From Hippasteria phrygiana (taxonomy: Eukaryota > Echinodermata > Asteroidea > Valvatida > Goniasteridae), in NCBI GenBank assembly GCA_037893225.1, contig JAZGUH010000105.1, positions 1,364,001 through 1,428,000 on the forward strand: a stretch of 64,000 nt of DNA. Direction: 5' to 3'. Every line of letters starts with the position of its first letter. Position 1 is the stretch's first letter. The translations under genes were made by a program, and so were the position numbers. Positions 1 to 9,949 of this stretch are shown in pieces. Under the pieces are notes generated by a model. That model did no database searches. It was not told the origin of the DNA and saw only the letters and a list, made by a program, of their open reading frames with translations.

Positions 1-1487
1 GCAATGTTTTGACGACGAAAACCCTCTGTTCAGCTGTCATCTTGCCAAGATGAAGCCTTAATGATCATAAACTGCACATTCCCACTACATGTAAATGGTA
101 ACCACAAAGTTACATAAGCCAATTTCTTCCATGCACGAATGGCCACACATTCATTCAGTCAATACATGGTTAGATAAGGAAGCATGACATGGAGCAGAAC
201 TGGTTCTGTTCATTTTCTATCAAAACGACTGATCTATGACTTGTCCTTTTCTGAATTTTGTCTATGGTTTTGAGGACAAGGATACTCAGCCATCCGTGAC
301 TGTAGCCTTGCAACATTGGTATTTAAAGAAAGGTTGTACATGTATGTAGCTCCTTCATGATGCAATAATTGATATACATGACATGTATATTTTTGGAGCA
401 GTAACCCTTTTTTCTGTTGTTTTTTCCCCTGGATTTCCCGCAACATTGGGATGTTCCCACTGAATCTGTGTTTTTCCCATGTCCGGAAGTTACATGTACA
501 TGTACAAGTGTACCATCAATGCTGAAAGGTCTCTGTGTACGTACTGGAATTTTTCCCTTAATGATGAGACGTTTCCGTACATGTACTGGAATTTTTCCAG
601 TTATGCTGAAACGTCTCCATTGGCACTGGAATCGGTTTATGTGTGGATTTTCTCATTGATACCGGAATCTTTCCCCGGTAATGCCATGATTTGTCCATTA
701 TCAAACCTACATGTAGCACATGGGAAGACAGGGTATTATTTTCTTCTGATCGTGCCGTGTGTATTTGTAATGTTTTGCATTAGTCCAAAGCATTGTGGCT
801 TAAATGTAAAGTGCTTGTACAGGCATGCAATTTGTTTTTCCTTTCTTTCCCCTTGCTGGTAAAAATTGAGTTTGTGGTGTATGGTGCACTGGCAGTTTTC
901 CTTTTTTTTCTTTCTTGATTTTTTAACTCAACCAATCACAACCCGTTGTTAACCTTCTCTACCAAAATGCAATTTGTTTTACACCCACTCAGTGTTAACA
1001 CACTTTCAAATCAGAAATTTCGCGAACGCATACTGCATAATGCCCTTGAGCACTGAGGATTGTTGCATATGCAGTGATTACGCACTAAAAATTTACAGTG
1101 ATTTTATTCCCAATTTGTTACAATAAGTGTCTCTTATGGAAACAGTAAGTTCAGTGTTGAATCCAGACTTCATTTACTGCATTCCTAAAACCAGTGACAA
1201 AACTCACGAGACATTTATATTAATGTATAGGCACAACTCTTTTAGTTCTTTGTTTTGATGGTATGGAAAACAATCTCCTTGCAGGGAACGATATGTTTCC
1301 ATTCTCTAACATTATATAAATAATGAAGTTGATTTGGCGTACATGTAGACAGGAGTTCCTTTTTTTGGTCCCTTGCTTTTACGTTTTTTTCCTTTCTCCC
1401 TTCCTGTTTTTTGGTTTGTTTTTTTCATTTATCTCAACTGCCCGCTTGCTGTCTTGCCTGTGTCTGGTCCACTGTGTCGCCCGCTAG
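1..1487. other. No gene recognised; probable intron upstream of the first visible exon
   Basis: A+T-rich sequence with many ACATGTACATG-type runs. The short open frames here have no recognisable protein features. The last 100 bases are pyrimidine-rich and form the acceptor tract of the exon starting at 1488. Earlier exons of that gene, including any signal peptide or membrane segment, must lie before this window. Confidence 0.5.
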
Positions 1488-1737
1488 TGGCTCCCCACCC
1501 AAGAAGCAGCCCTCCTCAACAAACGCAGACATGATCCGCAACCAGCCCGAGGTGCGCCAAAGCGTCCACAAGTACGACGACGAACCCAAAAAGCCCCGGA
1601 TCCCGCGTAGTTCCACGGGGAACGCGGGCAATCAGCAGCCAGCCCCTGAGAATGTGGCGCTCAAGCAAAACACTCCCCCTTCCACCATCAGCGACCACAC
1701 AGGTTACCCCATGGACTCGCACGACGGTGGTTCTGAG
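1488..1737 (+). CDS. Penultimate visible coding exon, unidentified (probably membrane receptor/adhesion) protein
   Basis: A 250-nt exon, far richer in G+C than its surroundings. It has a pyrimidine-rich acceptor ending in CGCTAG and a GTAAGG donor right after a GAG codon. The first base completes a codon split by the preceding intron, and the exon ends in phase 0. It encodes 83 residues that are hydrophilic and rich in Pro, Ser, Asn and Lys, with no membrane segment (for example KYDDEPKKPRIPRSS), as expected of a disordered cytoplasmic tail. The phase-0 end joins in frame to the exon at 8486-8617, which carries tyrosine motifs typical of immunoglobulin-superfamily receptor tails. I do not recognise the protein family. 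The link between the two exons is inferred from strand, phase and composition. Confidence 0.65.
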
Positions 1738-1861
1738 GTAAGGTTGCGTAACGATGAAGGCAGTCGGTCGGCATATGATTCACCATCACCTACTTTTTTT
1801 CCGGGGTTTAAGTTTCTAAGAATTGTACCTCTTTATCAAGGTTAGAATGGCAGTCTGTTAA

Positions 1862-2265
1862 AGGGTGGTGTACATGATTGGGTCATTGTTGCAATTTTCA
1901 GAAATGGGCGGATTTGGGGGTTATTATTTTATAGGAAATATTGTTCCACTGACCTGTTCAAAGTTTTGCGTATGTTGGATGGCAAAAAAATGAGAGAAAA
2001 ACGGCGCTCGTTTTCAACCGTCGGGCGGATGATAGCCTTTAGTCAAGGGGCGCGCCACTCGTCCGGGTAGCGACGCGCGCCTTGACTAAAGGCTACAGGG
2101 CAGTTTTCCAATGATTTCCAGCTGGAAATTGTTGGAAAACGATATACATTTACACTTTTCTTGACAACGATGATTGAGACTACTGTTAACTTACAGTCTA
2201 GTAAGGTATTTCGTAATAATTCAGTTTTAAAAAAATTGGAGGATTACCAATCGTGTACACTACCT
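1862..2265 (-). mobile_element. TTAA-flanked MITE, family AGGTAGTGTACA, copy 1
   Basis: A 404-bp non-autonomous element. Its ends are inverted copies of AGG(T/G)AGTGTACA and it is bounded exactly by TTAA at 1858-1861 and 2266-2269. Inside is a long hairpin around the GCGCGCCTTGACTAAAGG motif. Full copies lie at 14925-15367 and 20825-21309, and a fragment at 45050-45170. TTAA target duplications are typical of piggyBac- or Kolobok-type transposases. No transposase is present. Confidence 0.85.
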
Positions 2266-2269
2266 TTAA

Positions 2270-3114
2270 CTCTACCTCGCTTGTCTAACAAGTCTGCGAA
2301 CCTCAAGTTGGAGTCTCAGTCCAAGTTAAAGTGTCCAAGGTTGAGTCTGAGTCCTAGTCACAAGTCATTTACTCGAAAAAGAGGAAAATTTAAAATCAAG
2401 AAAACAGGATAAGTGTATTGCTTCAACTACACAAGATGCAGGAGTCCATACCAACGAAATGGTTGTGGATAAATTGCATCAGAAATTAGCAATGCTTAAC
2501 TTGGCGTGGTCAATTACTTGTAGCACATGGTCTTCAGTCATGCAGATGTGCTTTGTCCTACATGTAAGTGCCGTCAAGAATGGGAGGGCATGTGAAATTT
2601 GCATGACGCAAAACTAGTTTGAATTGTGCGTTTTCAGGACAGTTGCCAAGAAGAATATTGCTTAGTTCGTGACCATATAACATCAACATTCTACATTCTT
2701 TTTAAACGCGTGATACAAATACATTGTGGAAATAAATGTGCAATTTTTTCAGCTGGCACAGATTTTTTTTCCTCTAAACTGGATACTCCAGGAACGGATC
2801 CAGGATTTGGGCTTAGGATTAGATCTGAAAAATAAATAATTTTACCTGTAAAAGCAGACAAAATTCCCTGGGGGGGGGGGGGGGGAGTTTCTAATTTTTG
2901 ACACGTGTAAGCACAGTTAAGCAATTTGGTGGGGTGTGTCGGGCCTGATAGTGGAATTTATTTTGTACTCATCGAGCAAAATCTGGTCCCAGCTGTATGA
3001 GGCATGCCACATCCATGCACGTTATTTGGAATGGATTATTCATGCAGTGCCCGACTTAAATATTATTTTATGAAACAATTTTTTTGGTTTTATTGGCTAT
3101 TTTGCTCTCAAAAC
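2270..3114. other. Intron, nothing recognised; G homopolymer near 2870-2885
   Basis: No exon with splice signals was found. The only notable feature is a run of about 16 G residues. Confidence 0.4.
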
Positions 3115-3413
3115 TACAGTACATTGCAATTGAAAGTTAACCTCAGAATGGGAATTTCTCTGCACGCTTTTTCTCTTCCCAGGCAATTCAGTTTCATTTC
3201 ACAAAATGTGAATTTTTTTTCTCAAAATAGAAAAACATTTTGACACCTTTTCACAAAAGTAGGAAAACTTTTTCACGCCTTTTCACAAAAGTGGGAAAAT
3301 AATTTCCCACTTTAATTCAGTTTTGAAAAGTGTGAGAAATGTGAATGTGAATTCTTTTCACAAAATTTCCCATTCCCATTCACAGTGTTAACTTTCAATT
3401 GCAATGTACTGTA
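3115..3413. mobile_element. Palindromic element, family TACAGTACATTGC, copy 1
   Basis: The first and last 27 bases are perfect inverted repeats, starting TACAGTACATTGCAATTG. The interior is built of short units based on TTTTCACAAAA / TTTTGTGAAAA that can fold back on themselves. Related copies are at 39144-39421 and 61748-62039. There is no coding capacity. Confidence 0.85.
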
Positions 3414-3838
3414 AGTCACAAACGAGAAGTTTGAGTCGGACAGGTCCAGTGCAGATCCAAGTCGTTAATTAATTCCGAGTCCAAATCACTAAGCATGTGA
3501 CTTAAGTGAGGCTGTTCAACCCTGAAGACTTCATGGTTCCTCCTGATGAGCTTTGAAAATACCCGGGTACCCGTATTTTTTCCAATCGGGTACCCGGTTC
3601 TTTTATTACCCGTAATTGCACACCCCTAGAAGGTACAGGGATTCCCATCGAGTGTCCTCACCCCGCCCCCGCCCCCGCCCCCACCAAGACCAAGACCAGC
3701 TCCAAAATAGCAGCTGGTGACCAATCATCTCTGCTGCAAACAGATATGGTTCATAACACCCAAAAGTTTGAAGAGTAAAACCTGTTACGCTGTAATTTAT
3801 TTTTTAGAATCTAGCCAGACTGTGTAAGAGCTTATGTA

Positions 3839-5109
3839 TGGGTCATTCCATAAATTTGGGGTCCAAAAGTGTGACACTTTGGGTGTCCCTGTGACAGACC
3901 CCGTTCCCACTAGATCCACCAATTGGGGGATCTGATCCACCTTTTGCCAAATTGCCGGATCAGATCCCCCAATTGGGGGATCAGATCCTGCAATTGTGTG
4001 TAGTGGGAACGCTAACCGTTATAAGGTGGATCAGGATCTGATCCACCTTTCTTGGTCCACCTTTAGACCAGGATACAGATCCCCCAATTGGTGGTAGCAA
4101 AGTTTGAAGAAAATCATACGTTTTACTACTAATACTAGGTTAAACGTTCGATCCGATTCGAGCCAGTACTAACGTTAGTACTACTCCAGAAAATCTTGAC
4201 ACAATAAATATCTTGTAAAAACATCATCTTTGCAGAAGTTAAATTTGTGTTAAAAGATGTTTGTTTTTTTTACTTGGAACATCCAAACATCGCTCATGTA
4301 CATGTATGTATGTATACGTATGCAACTTGACCCGTCCCAGCATGCAACACTGCCACAAAGCGCGCGCTCAGCAAGCAAGCGCATGCGTAATACCGAACGC
4401 AGTGACCTTTCGGACTCGACACTTCCGTTCGAAAAGGTGGATCGAGCATAAGTGGGAACGTGACTTGCGGGGACTAACTCAAGATTTCAGTGATACTGCA
4501 GATTGTGGGTTCGAGAACGGCTGGGGTCATGGTGCGTGTGTCCTTGAGCAAGGCACTTTGTCACAAGTTGCTTCTCTCTACCCAGGAGTACATGTACATG
4601 TGTAAATTGGGTACCTGTATGGGCAGTGATGGTTATGTATTTGATTAGCCCATGTGCGCTTAACTTGCAGCCGGGGCTGTACATGTATACTCCTCAGGGA
4701 GTTGAGAATGCTTCAGGAATGATTAATGGGCCTGATGAGCAGGGGTAATAATATTGTAAGTGCTGTGATATAGTTTACTATGTTGAGCGTTCTTAAATCC
4801 GGTTATTATTAAGGCCAAAATGGAGCCAGCTACCATATCAAAACCTATCAAGTGACAGATTGAAACACACAAACTGTGAGAGTTGGTGGGTGGAGTTTTT
4901 GATAGGCTGTGATAGTTATAATCACAGGAGGGTTTAATTCCTTCTATCTCCAAGAGTGGTTGTGTAAAGCATAGTACCTGTACCTGCCAAAAAAGTAAAA
5001 AATAGTGTGAAGTCCATTTTACTGACCCCTGACCTGTGTAATTTTCATTAAGTAACAGGTACACCAAAAAATGTCAAACTTTTGGACCCCAACTTTATGG
5101 AATGACCCA
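3839..5109. mobile_element. TGGGTCATTCCATAAA inverted-repeat element with nested insertion
   Basis: The left end TGGGTCATTCCATAAA is matched by its reverse complement at the right end (GGAATGACCCA), giving about 35 bp of imperfect terminal inverted repeat containing TTTTGGACCCCAA. A TA precedes the left end, as for Tc1/mariner-type elements, but is not conserved on the right. A second element is inserted at 3902-4460. Confidence 0.75.
3902..4460. mobile_element. CGTTCCCACT element nested in the 3839-5109 element
   Basis: The ends CGTTCCCACT and AGTGGGAACG are inverted copies. The subterminal region repeats GATCTGATCCACC-like words in both orientations. It lies wholly inside the larger inverted-repeat element. 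No target duplication is obvious. Confidence 0.65.
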
Positions 5110-6069
5110 GATACTTGTATGTAACTTCAGGCAGCTTCCAGAAATTTTGAGCGGGTTGGATACTTTGAAGAAAAAAAATAGCCATTACCTAAATGCAGAC
5201 AAACAAAAAACAAAAGAGAATGTGAAAAAAATCTTTGGCTGCAAAATCGTCAACACATCCATAGCTACATATATCCACCCTCCCCCAACCATCAGCTCTC
5301 CCCCCTCCCCTCGCCAGATAGACAGAGCAGCGCGACCCTTCATTCACAAGTCTTGAAAGCCAACCAAGGCACAATCCTTCTTCACAAGCATACAATGTAC
5401 ATGTAGTTGCTCATAGAAGGGGTCACCGATGAAATTTTCTCCACTTTGTACACGCCAGGAGCGGGATGCCACAGTTCCAGTGAAAACTGTCATTGCTTTG
5501 AACTGCATTAATCATAGCGTGTGACTTTTTGATCAATTTGTTGACGTGCATGCATTTGTGCATTTCAATTTGTGTAAAGTTTGTCGTACATTGTATGGTA
5601 GATGCATGTGAGTGGCACGGAGTATCATGCGTATGCACAATTGAACTTTGGGTGATGGTGCATTTTTTTACTAACCATGTACATGTAAGTAAGCAAGGAT
5701 TCTGATCCATTTTTGCAAATCAGTTTTCATGTACACGTATGTTCATTTTGTCACCATTCCTACCCCGTGTATTGTGTTGTGTTCCGTGCGTGTTTGAAAG
5801 GAAATAGTCTTTCATTTTCTGATTTGTCTTTTATGTACAATTGAATTGACTATTTCAATTTGTTTTCAAATTGTAACTTATGTTTTTGAATTGCTGTTGA
5901 TTAAAGTTGTTTCATTTCCTATTTTATCAAATCAACAAAACTAGCTGGCCTAACATTTCCAACCTAAGTTCTTTTTCAAAGGCAATTTCCCATTTTTTTG
6001 TAGTCGTTTACTTTAATAAGAGATATCTAGTTCAAATTGTTTTTCACATATAACCATGTCTTACTGATG
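5110..6069. other. Intron, nothing recognised
   Basis: A+T-rich sequence with no splice-bounded open frame, repeated family or tandem array that I can recognise. Confidence 0.4.
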
Positions 6070-6112
6070 ATGCACCTATCAATTGTATGACGCACCCTCG
6101 GACCCCTGGGGG

Positions 6113-6533
6113 TATATTATGTCGCAAAATACGAAAAATGAGTTTTATGTATGTTTTGAAAGCCCGCAATGTAAGCTTTCATTTGGTACATGATAGAGCT
6201 CCAAAGCCCGTTCCGTTCTGGAGATATCGCATTTTTGCATATATATTAGTTCTATGGAGTTCAAATTGCACAACAGAGAAAACAGGCTTTGAAATAGCTA
6301 GTTCTAATACAATGCAATGGAACAATGCACTCTGAAAATGTTATTTTTTTTACTTTATTCACTGAAATCAACATTGTTGTGCACCAAACCTAAAACTTTA
6401 GATATTTAAGATGTCATTAAAAACAAATTAAAAAAAATTAGTGCAATTATTTTTTCACCCTCTCAACGTTGAAAGGGCCATTACACGTAAATACATAGCG
6501 CGACTTATATCACCTTTTTCTGGAGCGGGTCAC
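6113..6533 (-). mobile_element. GTGACCCGCTC-family element, one end truncated
   Basis: Closely matches the complete copy at 60812-61253, including the GCGACATAATATA subterminal block and the GGAGCGGGTCAC end. The last few dozen bases of the opposite end are missing where it meets the outer element. Confidence 0.75.
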
Positions 6534-6911
6534 ATATATCGTCACCGTTTTCACGAACTGACGCTCGCGCGCACCTGAGTTAATTTTATTTTCACGAACT
6601 GACATCCAGGTGTGCGCGCGCACATCGTGCACTCTCTCTTGCTACAGAACAATTTTTGTTTTCACGAATTGACACGCAAACATGTAGCGGAAATACCATT
6701 CCAAGAAAAACGCATTAAAAGCTTCGACACGAATCTATTCCATCTGTATACTTGTGGGGTTACAGAAACATTGAACTGAAAACCTCTAAGCTCGTGAAAT
6801 TAAGAATGGTTTCAGTTCGTGAAAATGAAAATGTGGTTAGCGCGCGCTGCTGTACTTGGGTGTCAGTTCATGAAAACGAAAATTACTCGGTTCTGTAAAA
6901 TACGCGCGCGT

Positions 6912-7000
6912 GCGGGCACTCGCGCACTAGTGTGGGCACTCGCGCACTAGTGTGGGCACTCACGCACTAGTGTGGGCACTCACGCACTAGTGTCAGTTTG
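6912..7000. repeat. Tandem repeat, 20-bp unit GGGCACTCGCGCACTAGTGT
   Basis: Four to five head-to-tail copies differing by a C/T change in CTCGCGC/CTCACGC. It is unusually CpG-rich for the region. Confidence 0.85.
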
Positions 7001-7282
7001 TGGTGTTGGTGACGATATAAACCACATTTTTGACGCACCGTGTCCAGACAACAACTCACCTAATGTGTCATGCAGAGTGTCATGGCGCACCATTGACGCA
7101 CCATGACGCACCCCCTTCGTCACAATCTGACTGAACATGAGTGACATGATGCATCTCCCACGGGGTCCGGGGGTGCGTCATACATGTACAATTGATAGGT
7201 GCATTATAACAATATCAACATAATTTGAATGCTTGATTTCGTTTGAATTGAAGTGCTGGTAGTTTTTAGTTCTTGTAAAACG

Positions 7283-7483
7283 GATGAGATTTGTCAGGAT
7301 TTTTCCTGATTTGAGTGATTTCAGGATGTTTTGTCCTAAAGGTGTTTTTACCTGTAAAAGTGGATACATCCACAGACCAATAATAACACATATTTTAATA
7401 AAAATAAAAAATAAAAATTATGTTGATTTGGGGTCCTCATGGATTTTTCGTGGATTTTTCATTTTTGGCCAATCTCTCTCCTG
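7283..7483 (+). repeat. Dispersed repeat shared with 42345-42590 (inverted)
   Basis: Contains GAGATTTGTCAGGATTTTT, a CACCTGTAAAAGTGGAT-like block and GGATTTTTCGTGGATTTTTC in the same order as the reverse complement of the later locus. The G homopolymer at about 7488-7508 follows it. Confidence 0.6.
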
Positions 7484-8485
7484 GCAAGGGGGGGGGGGGG
7501 GGGGGGGGCAGGCACATTCCCCCCAGCTGACAAGAAAATATACAAGGTGCAGCTGATGTACTGTCGGTGCCCCTTGAAAAAATCCTCTTCTGATTGGCTA
7601 ATAATGTGACATTATTAGCTGTTCTAATTGCAGAGAGTTGCATTTATCAGTAACTGGTACCCTGAGAGGGATTCCCCAATGATTTCCTTTATTTGTTTTG
7701 CCATTTGAAATTGATTTTTCTGGTTATTATTTTCCGTACGTTCCATGCAAAGATATGTGGAAAGAGTATCTCGACTCATGACGGATATTTAGAATAACAC
7801 AATTAATATTCGGACTGGTTCACAGTGCTTATAGGCTTGTGTATTTAAATGAGATGGTTTGTTTGGCCTCCATACCCACAATGCATTGAGAATGTCGAAA
7901 AGGTTTATTGATGCAACATACGAACCTTTAAAAACAACATGAACAGCAATTTCCGAAATTTATTTTTAGGATTGGCTTTCTTTAACAGGTACTGGGATAC
8001 CCGTGCTTTTTTCAATCTCCGTACTACCCGTAAATACACACCCCTATCTCCAACACAGTAGTTCTGATATAAATTTTAAAGCTTTGCATGGTGGAATATC
8101 GATATCGTTTCGGTTTGCGGTAACACCATGTGTTTATCTCAACTAACGAGAGGTATGGGTTTCTGAAAAGAACCTTATCGCACAACTCGTATCTCAACCT
8201 TCGTTATTAAGTGAGAAGGGTTCAAGGGAGAACCAATTTCGTGCAACTCGTTTTCTCTACTGTCGATAAGTGAGAAATATGGTTCAGGGGAGAACCATGG
8301 GGACTTCATCACGGGTTAATATGGTTCAGGGAGAACCGTGGGGACTTCTCGGGTTGTTCTCAACGTTTCGATTAGCCTGCTCTAATCTTCGTCAGGAGAA
8401 TGTAGTTCTGTAGACAGCAGTTCTGCTTGGGCTTTACCAGTGCAATTTGTTTTCATCATGTCATTGTCTTTCATTAACTCTGCAG

Positions 8486-8617
8486 CCAAGTAGACGCCAA
8501 AGCGGTTTAAACTACGCTCAAGTGGACTTCCCAGAAAGACAGGGGGAGAGCAACGGACATGGAAACCACCGTCAACCAACAGAGGAGCCAACGCAGTACG
8601 CGTCCATACTGGTTTAA
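8486..8617 (+). CDS. Terminal coding exon with tyrosine (ITIM/ITSM-like) motifs
   Basis: A 132-nt terminal coding exon. The acceptor is TTAACTCTGCAG and the frame opens in phase 0, matching the phase-0 end of the 1488-1737 exon. It encodes 43 residues and a TAA stop. Two motifs stand out: LNYAQV near the start, which fits the ITIM consensus (S/I/V/L)xYxx(I/V/L), and TQYASI five residues before the end, which fits the ITSM consensus TxYxx(V/I). Such motifs recruit SH2-domain proteins in immunoglobulin-superfamily and related receptor tails. The final residues (SILV) could also act as a PDZ ligand. The protein family is not recognised and no extracellular domain is visible here. An A/T-rich 3' untranslated region follows, with AATAAA 361 bases downstream. 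Confidence 0.65.
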   Translation, partial: PSRRQSGLNYAQVDFPERQGESNGHGNHRQPTEEPTQYASILV

Positions 8618-8978
8618 CACCACTCCCCCGTAACAAAGTGAAGAGTTCCATGTGTTTGTTTGAGTTGAGAAGGTACCATATTGCGGCTGTCGATCCAGAA
8701 AGGGGTTGTGTTTAAAGTTAAATTGCATGTGAAACAAACTTTGATTTTGTATTTGAAACCGAGACCCCCTTTTTTTGTTTTTTAATGTAAAGGTTTTGCT
8801 TTTTTTTTTATTGCCGTTGTTTTATTATGAAAACGAGGGGCTTTAAACTGGCATTAGGAAATGACATGTAATTGTAATGTTGCTGATGATATCACAAATG
8901 TATTTAAACAAGAGACAACACTTAATGTATACGATGGACAAGTCTTTTGCTTCTTGATTTAAGCAAGAACCAGCGATG

Positions 8979-8984
8979 AATAAA
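8979..8984 (+). terminator. Candidate polyadenylation signal AATAAA
   Basis: First canonical AATAAA downstream of the stop codon at 8615-8617, at a plausible 3' UTR length. Use is inferred. Confidence 0.45.
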
Positions 8985-9226
8985 GACATACATTTGTAGT
9001 GGTTATATGCAAATATATTCATTATATCGTTGAGATGCAAAAAACAATGAGAAAATATTAATTTTCATTCCAAATCTTACAGGATTTATTGTAATGTTGC
9101 CTTTTCATGTGTCGGGCCGAACATTCAAATGGTTAGTGCATCATATTCAACTTTCCCTCATGCACACAAGAATCTCATATTGTACATTGCCAACGATGAA
9201 AGATGTCCCGATGGAACCTCCATGCC

Positions 9227-9785
9227 TTTTATACAACACCTGAATAAATCCCAGCCAACCGATTGGTGGATCGTCGATCACGTGCATTGAATTATTCGTC
9301 CCATCGCACGACGCGAACCCGCACCACCAAAAAAAGTTCTATCACATGGTTCTATCAAACGGTATATGCGTTTGATAGAACTTCCCCGCCGCCACAACAC
9401 AGCTGTCATTGGACTGGTGCCCGGTCCCTCTGTTGTCCTTCGGACTCTAAATGTATATTATATACATAGTCTAGGCTAGGCTGTCATTCACACAAAATGG
9501 CGAACGGTGTTTCCGAACCGCGGTTTGTTTTCCTAACAGACGACGAAATATTGGAACTCGTAGGCGATGCTGACGCTGCTAACACAAAGAGACAAATGAA
9601 ATATGCAGTCAAACGATTAGAGGAATTTGCAAGACACGCAGGAACAACAATTAAAGCTTTAACTGATTCGGAACTGGACCACTTTTTGCCGCGGATTAAT
9701 GCGGGACTGAGAAGGTAAACCGCACATTGTACACCAAGAAATCCATGCATGCAATCTGTCAGATTTATTCAGGCGTTGTATAAAA
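9227..9785 (+). mobile_element. Inverted-repeat element carrying a Crypton-like first exon, copy 1
   Basis: The left end TTTTATACAACACCTGAATA and the right end (reverse complement TTTTATACAACGCCTGAATA) are near-perfect inverted repeats. The interior contains a TTCTATCAAACG/TTTGATAGAAC hairpin and a 73-codon frame. A second copy in the opposite orientation is at 51565-52137. In both copies a 165-bp perfect-type hairpin (9784-9948 here) sits against the same end, so the mobile unit may be the whole 9227-9948 block. Confidence 0.75.
9497..9718 (+). CDS. Crypton/tyrosine-recombinase-like N-terminal exon (73 codons)
   Basis: The frame begins ATGGCGAACGG and reads through RFVFLTDDEILELVGDAD to a GLRR end. 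It resembles the N-terminal helical region of the tyrosine-recombinase-derived proteins found in many copies in invertebrate genomes (Crypton-related, KIAA1958/ZMYM/QRICH1-like). The stop TAA lies inside the sequence AGAAG|GTAAAC, a good splice donor, so this is probably a first exon rather than a complete gene. No catalytic recombinase region (R-H-R-Y) follows. The copy at 51638-51859 differs at 8 of 73 residues with no frameshift or stop. It may be a remnant of an autonomous element. Confidence 0.6.
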   Translation: MANGVSEPRFVFLTDDEILELVGDADAANTKRQMKYAVKRLEEFARHAGTTIKALTDSELDHFLPRINAGLRR

Positions 9786-9948
9786 CAAATAATGAATGTT
9801 TAACATTCGTGCAATGGTAAGAATAATTTCATTCAGTGACAGATGGAATGTCCCATTCCACTCGGCTTCGCCTCGTGAAATGGAACATTCAATCTGTCAC
9901 CTCATAAAATTATTCTTACCATCGCACTCGTAAACATTCATTATTTGT
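9784..9948. repeat. 165-bp hairpin MITE next to the Crypton-like unit
   Basis: A near-perfect palindrome starting ACAAATAATGAATGTTTAAC, with the tip around CTCGGCTTCGCCTCG. The same hairpin sits at 51399-51564 beside the other copy. Confidence 0.8.
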
Positions 9949-9949
9949 A

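Larger units (their letters stand above)
6070..7204. mobile_element. Composite element with ATGCACCTATCAATTGTA inverted ends
   Basis: The ends ATGCACCTATCAATTGTA and its reverse complement are followed inward by matching GACGCACCC / GGGTGCGTC blocks. Inside are a truncated GTGACCCGCTC-family element (6113-6533), a hairpin region with repeated TTTTCACGAACTGAC words (about 6548-6900) and a 20-bp direct repeat (6912-7000). No coding frame is present. Confidence 0.7.

Noticed and set aside
8382..8737. Minus-strand frames of 76 and 89 codons
   Set aside because: They are antisense to the plus-strand terminal exon, whose acceptor, phase and tyrosine motifs are more convincing.
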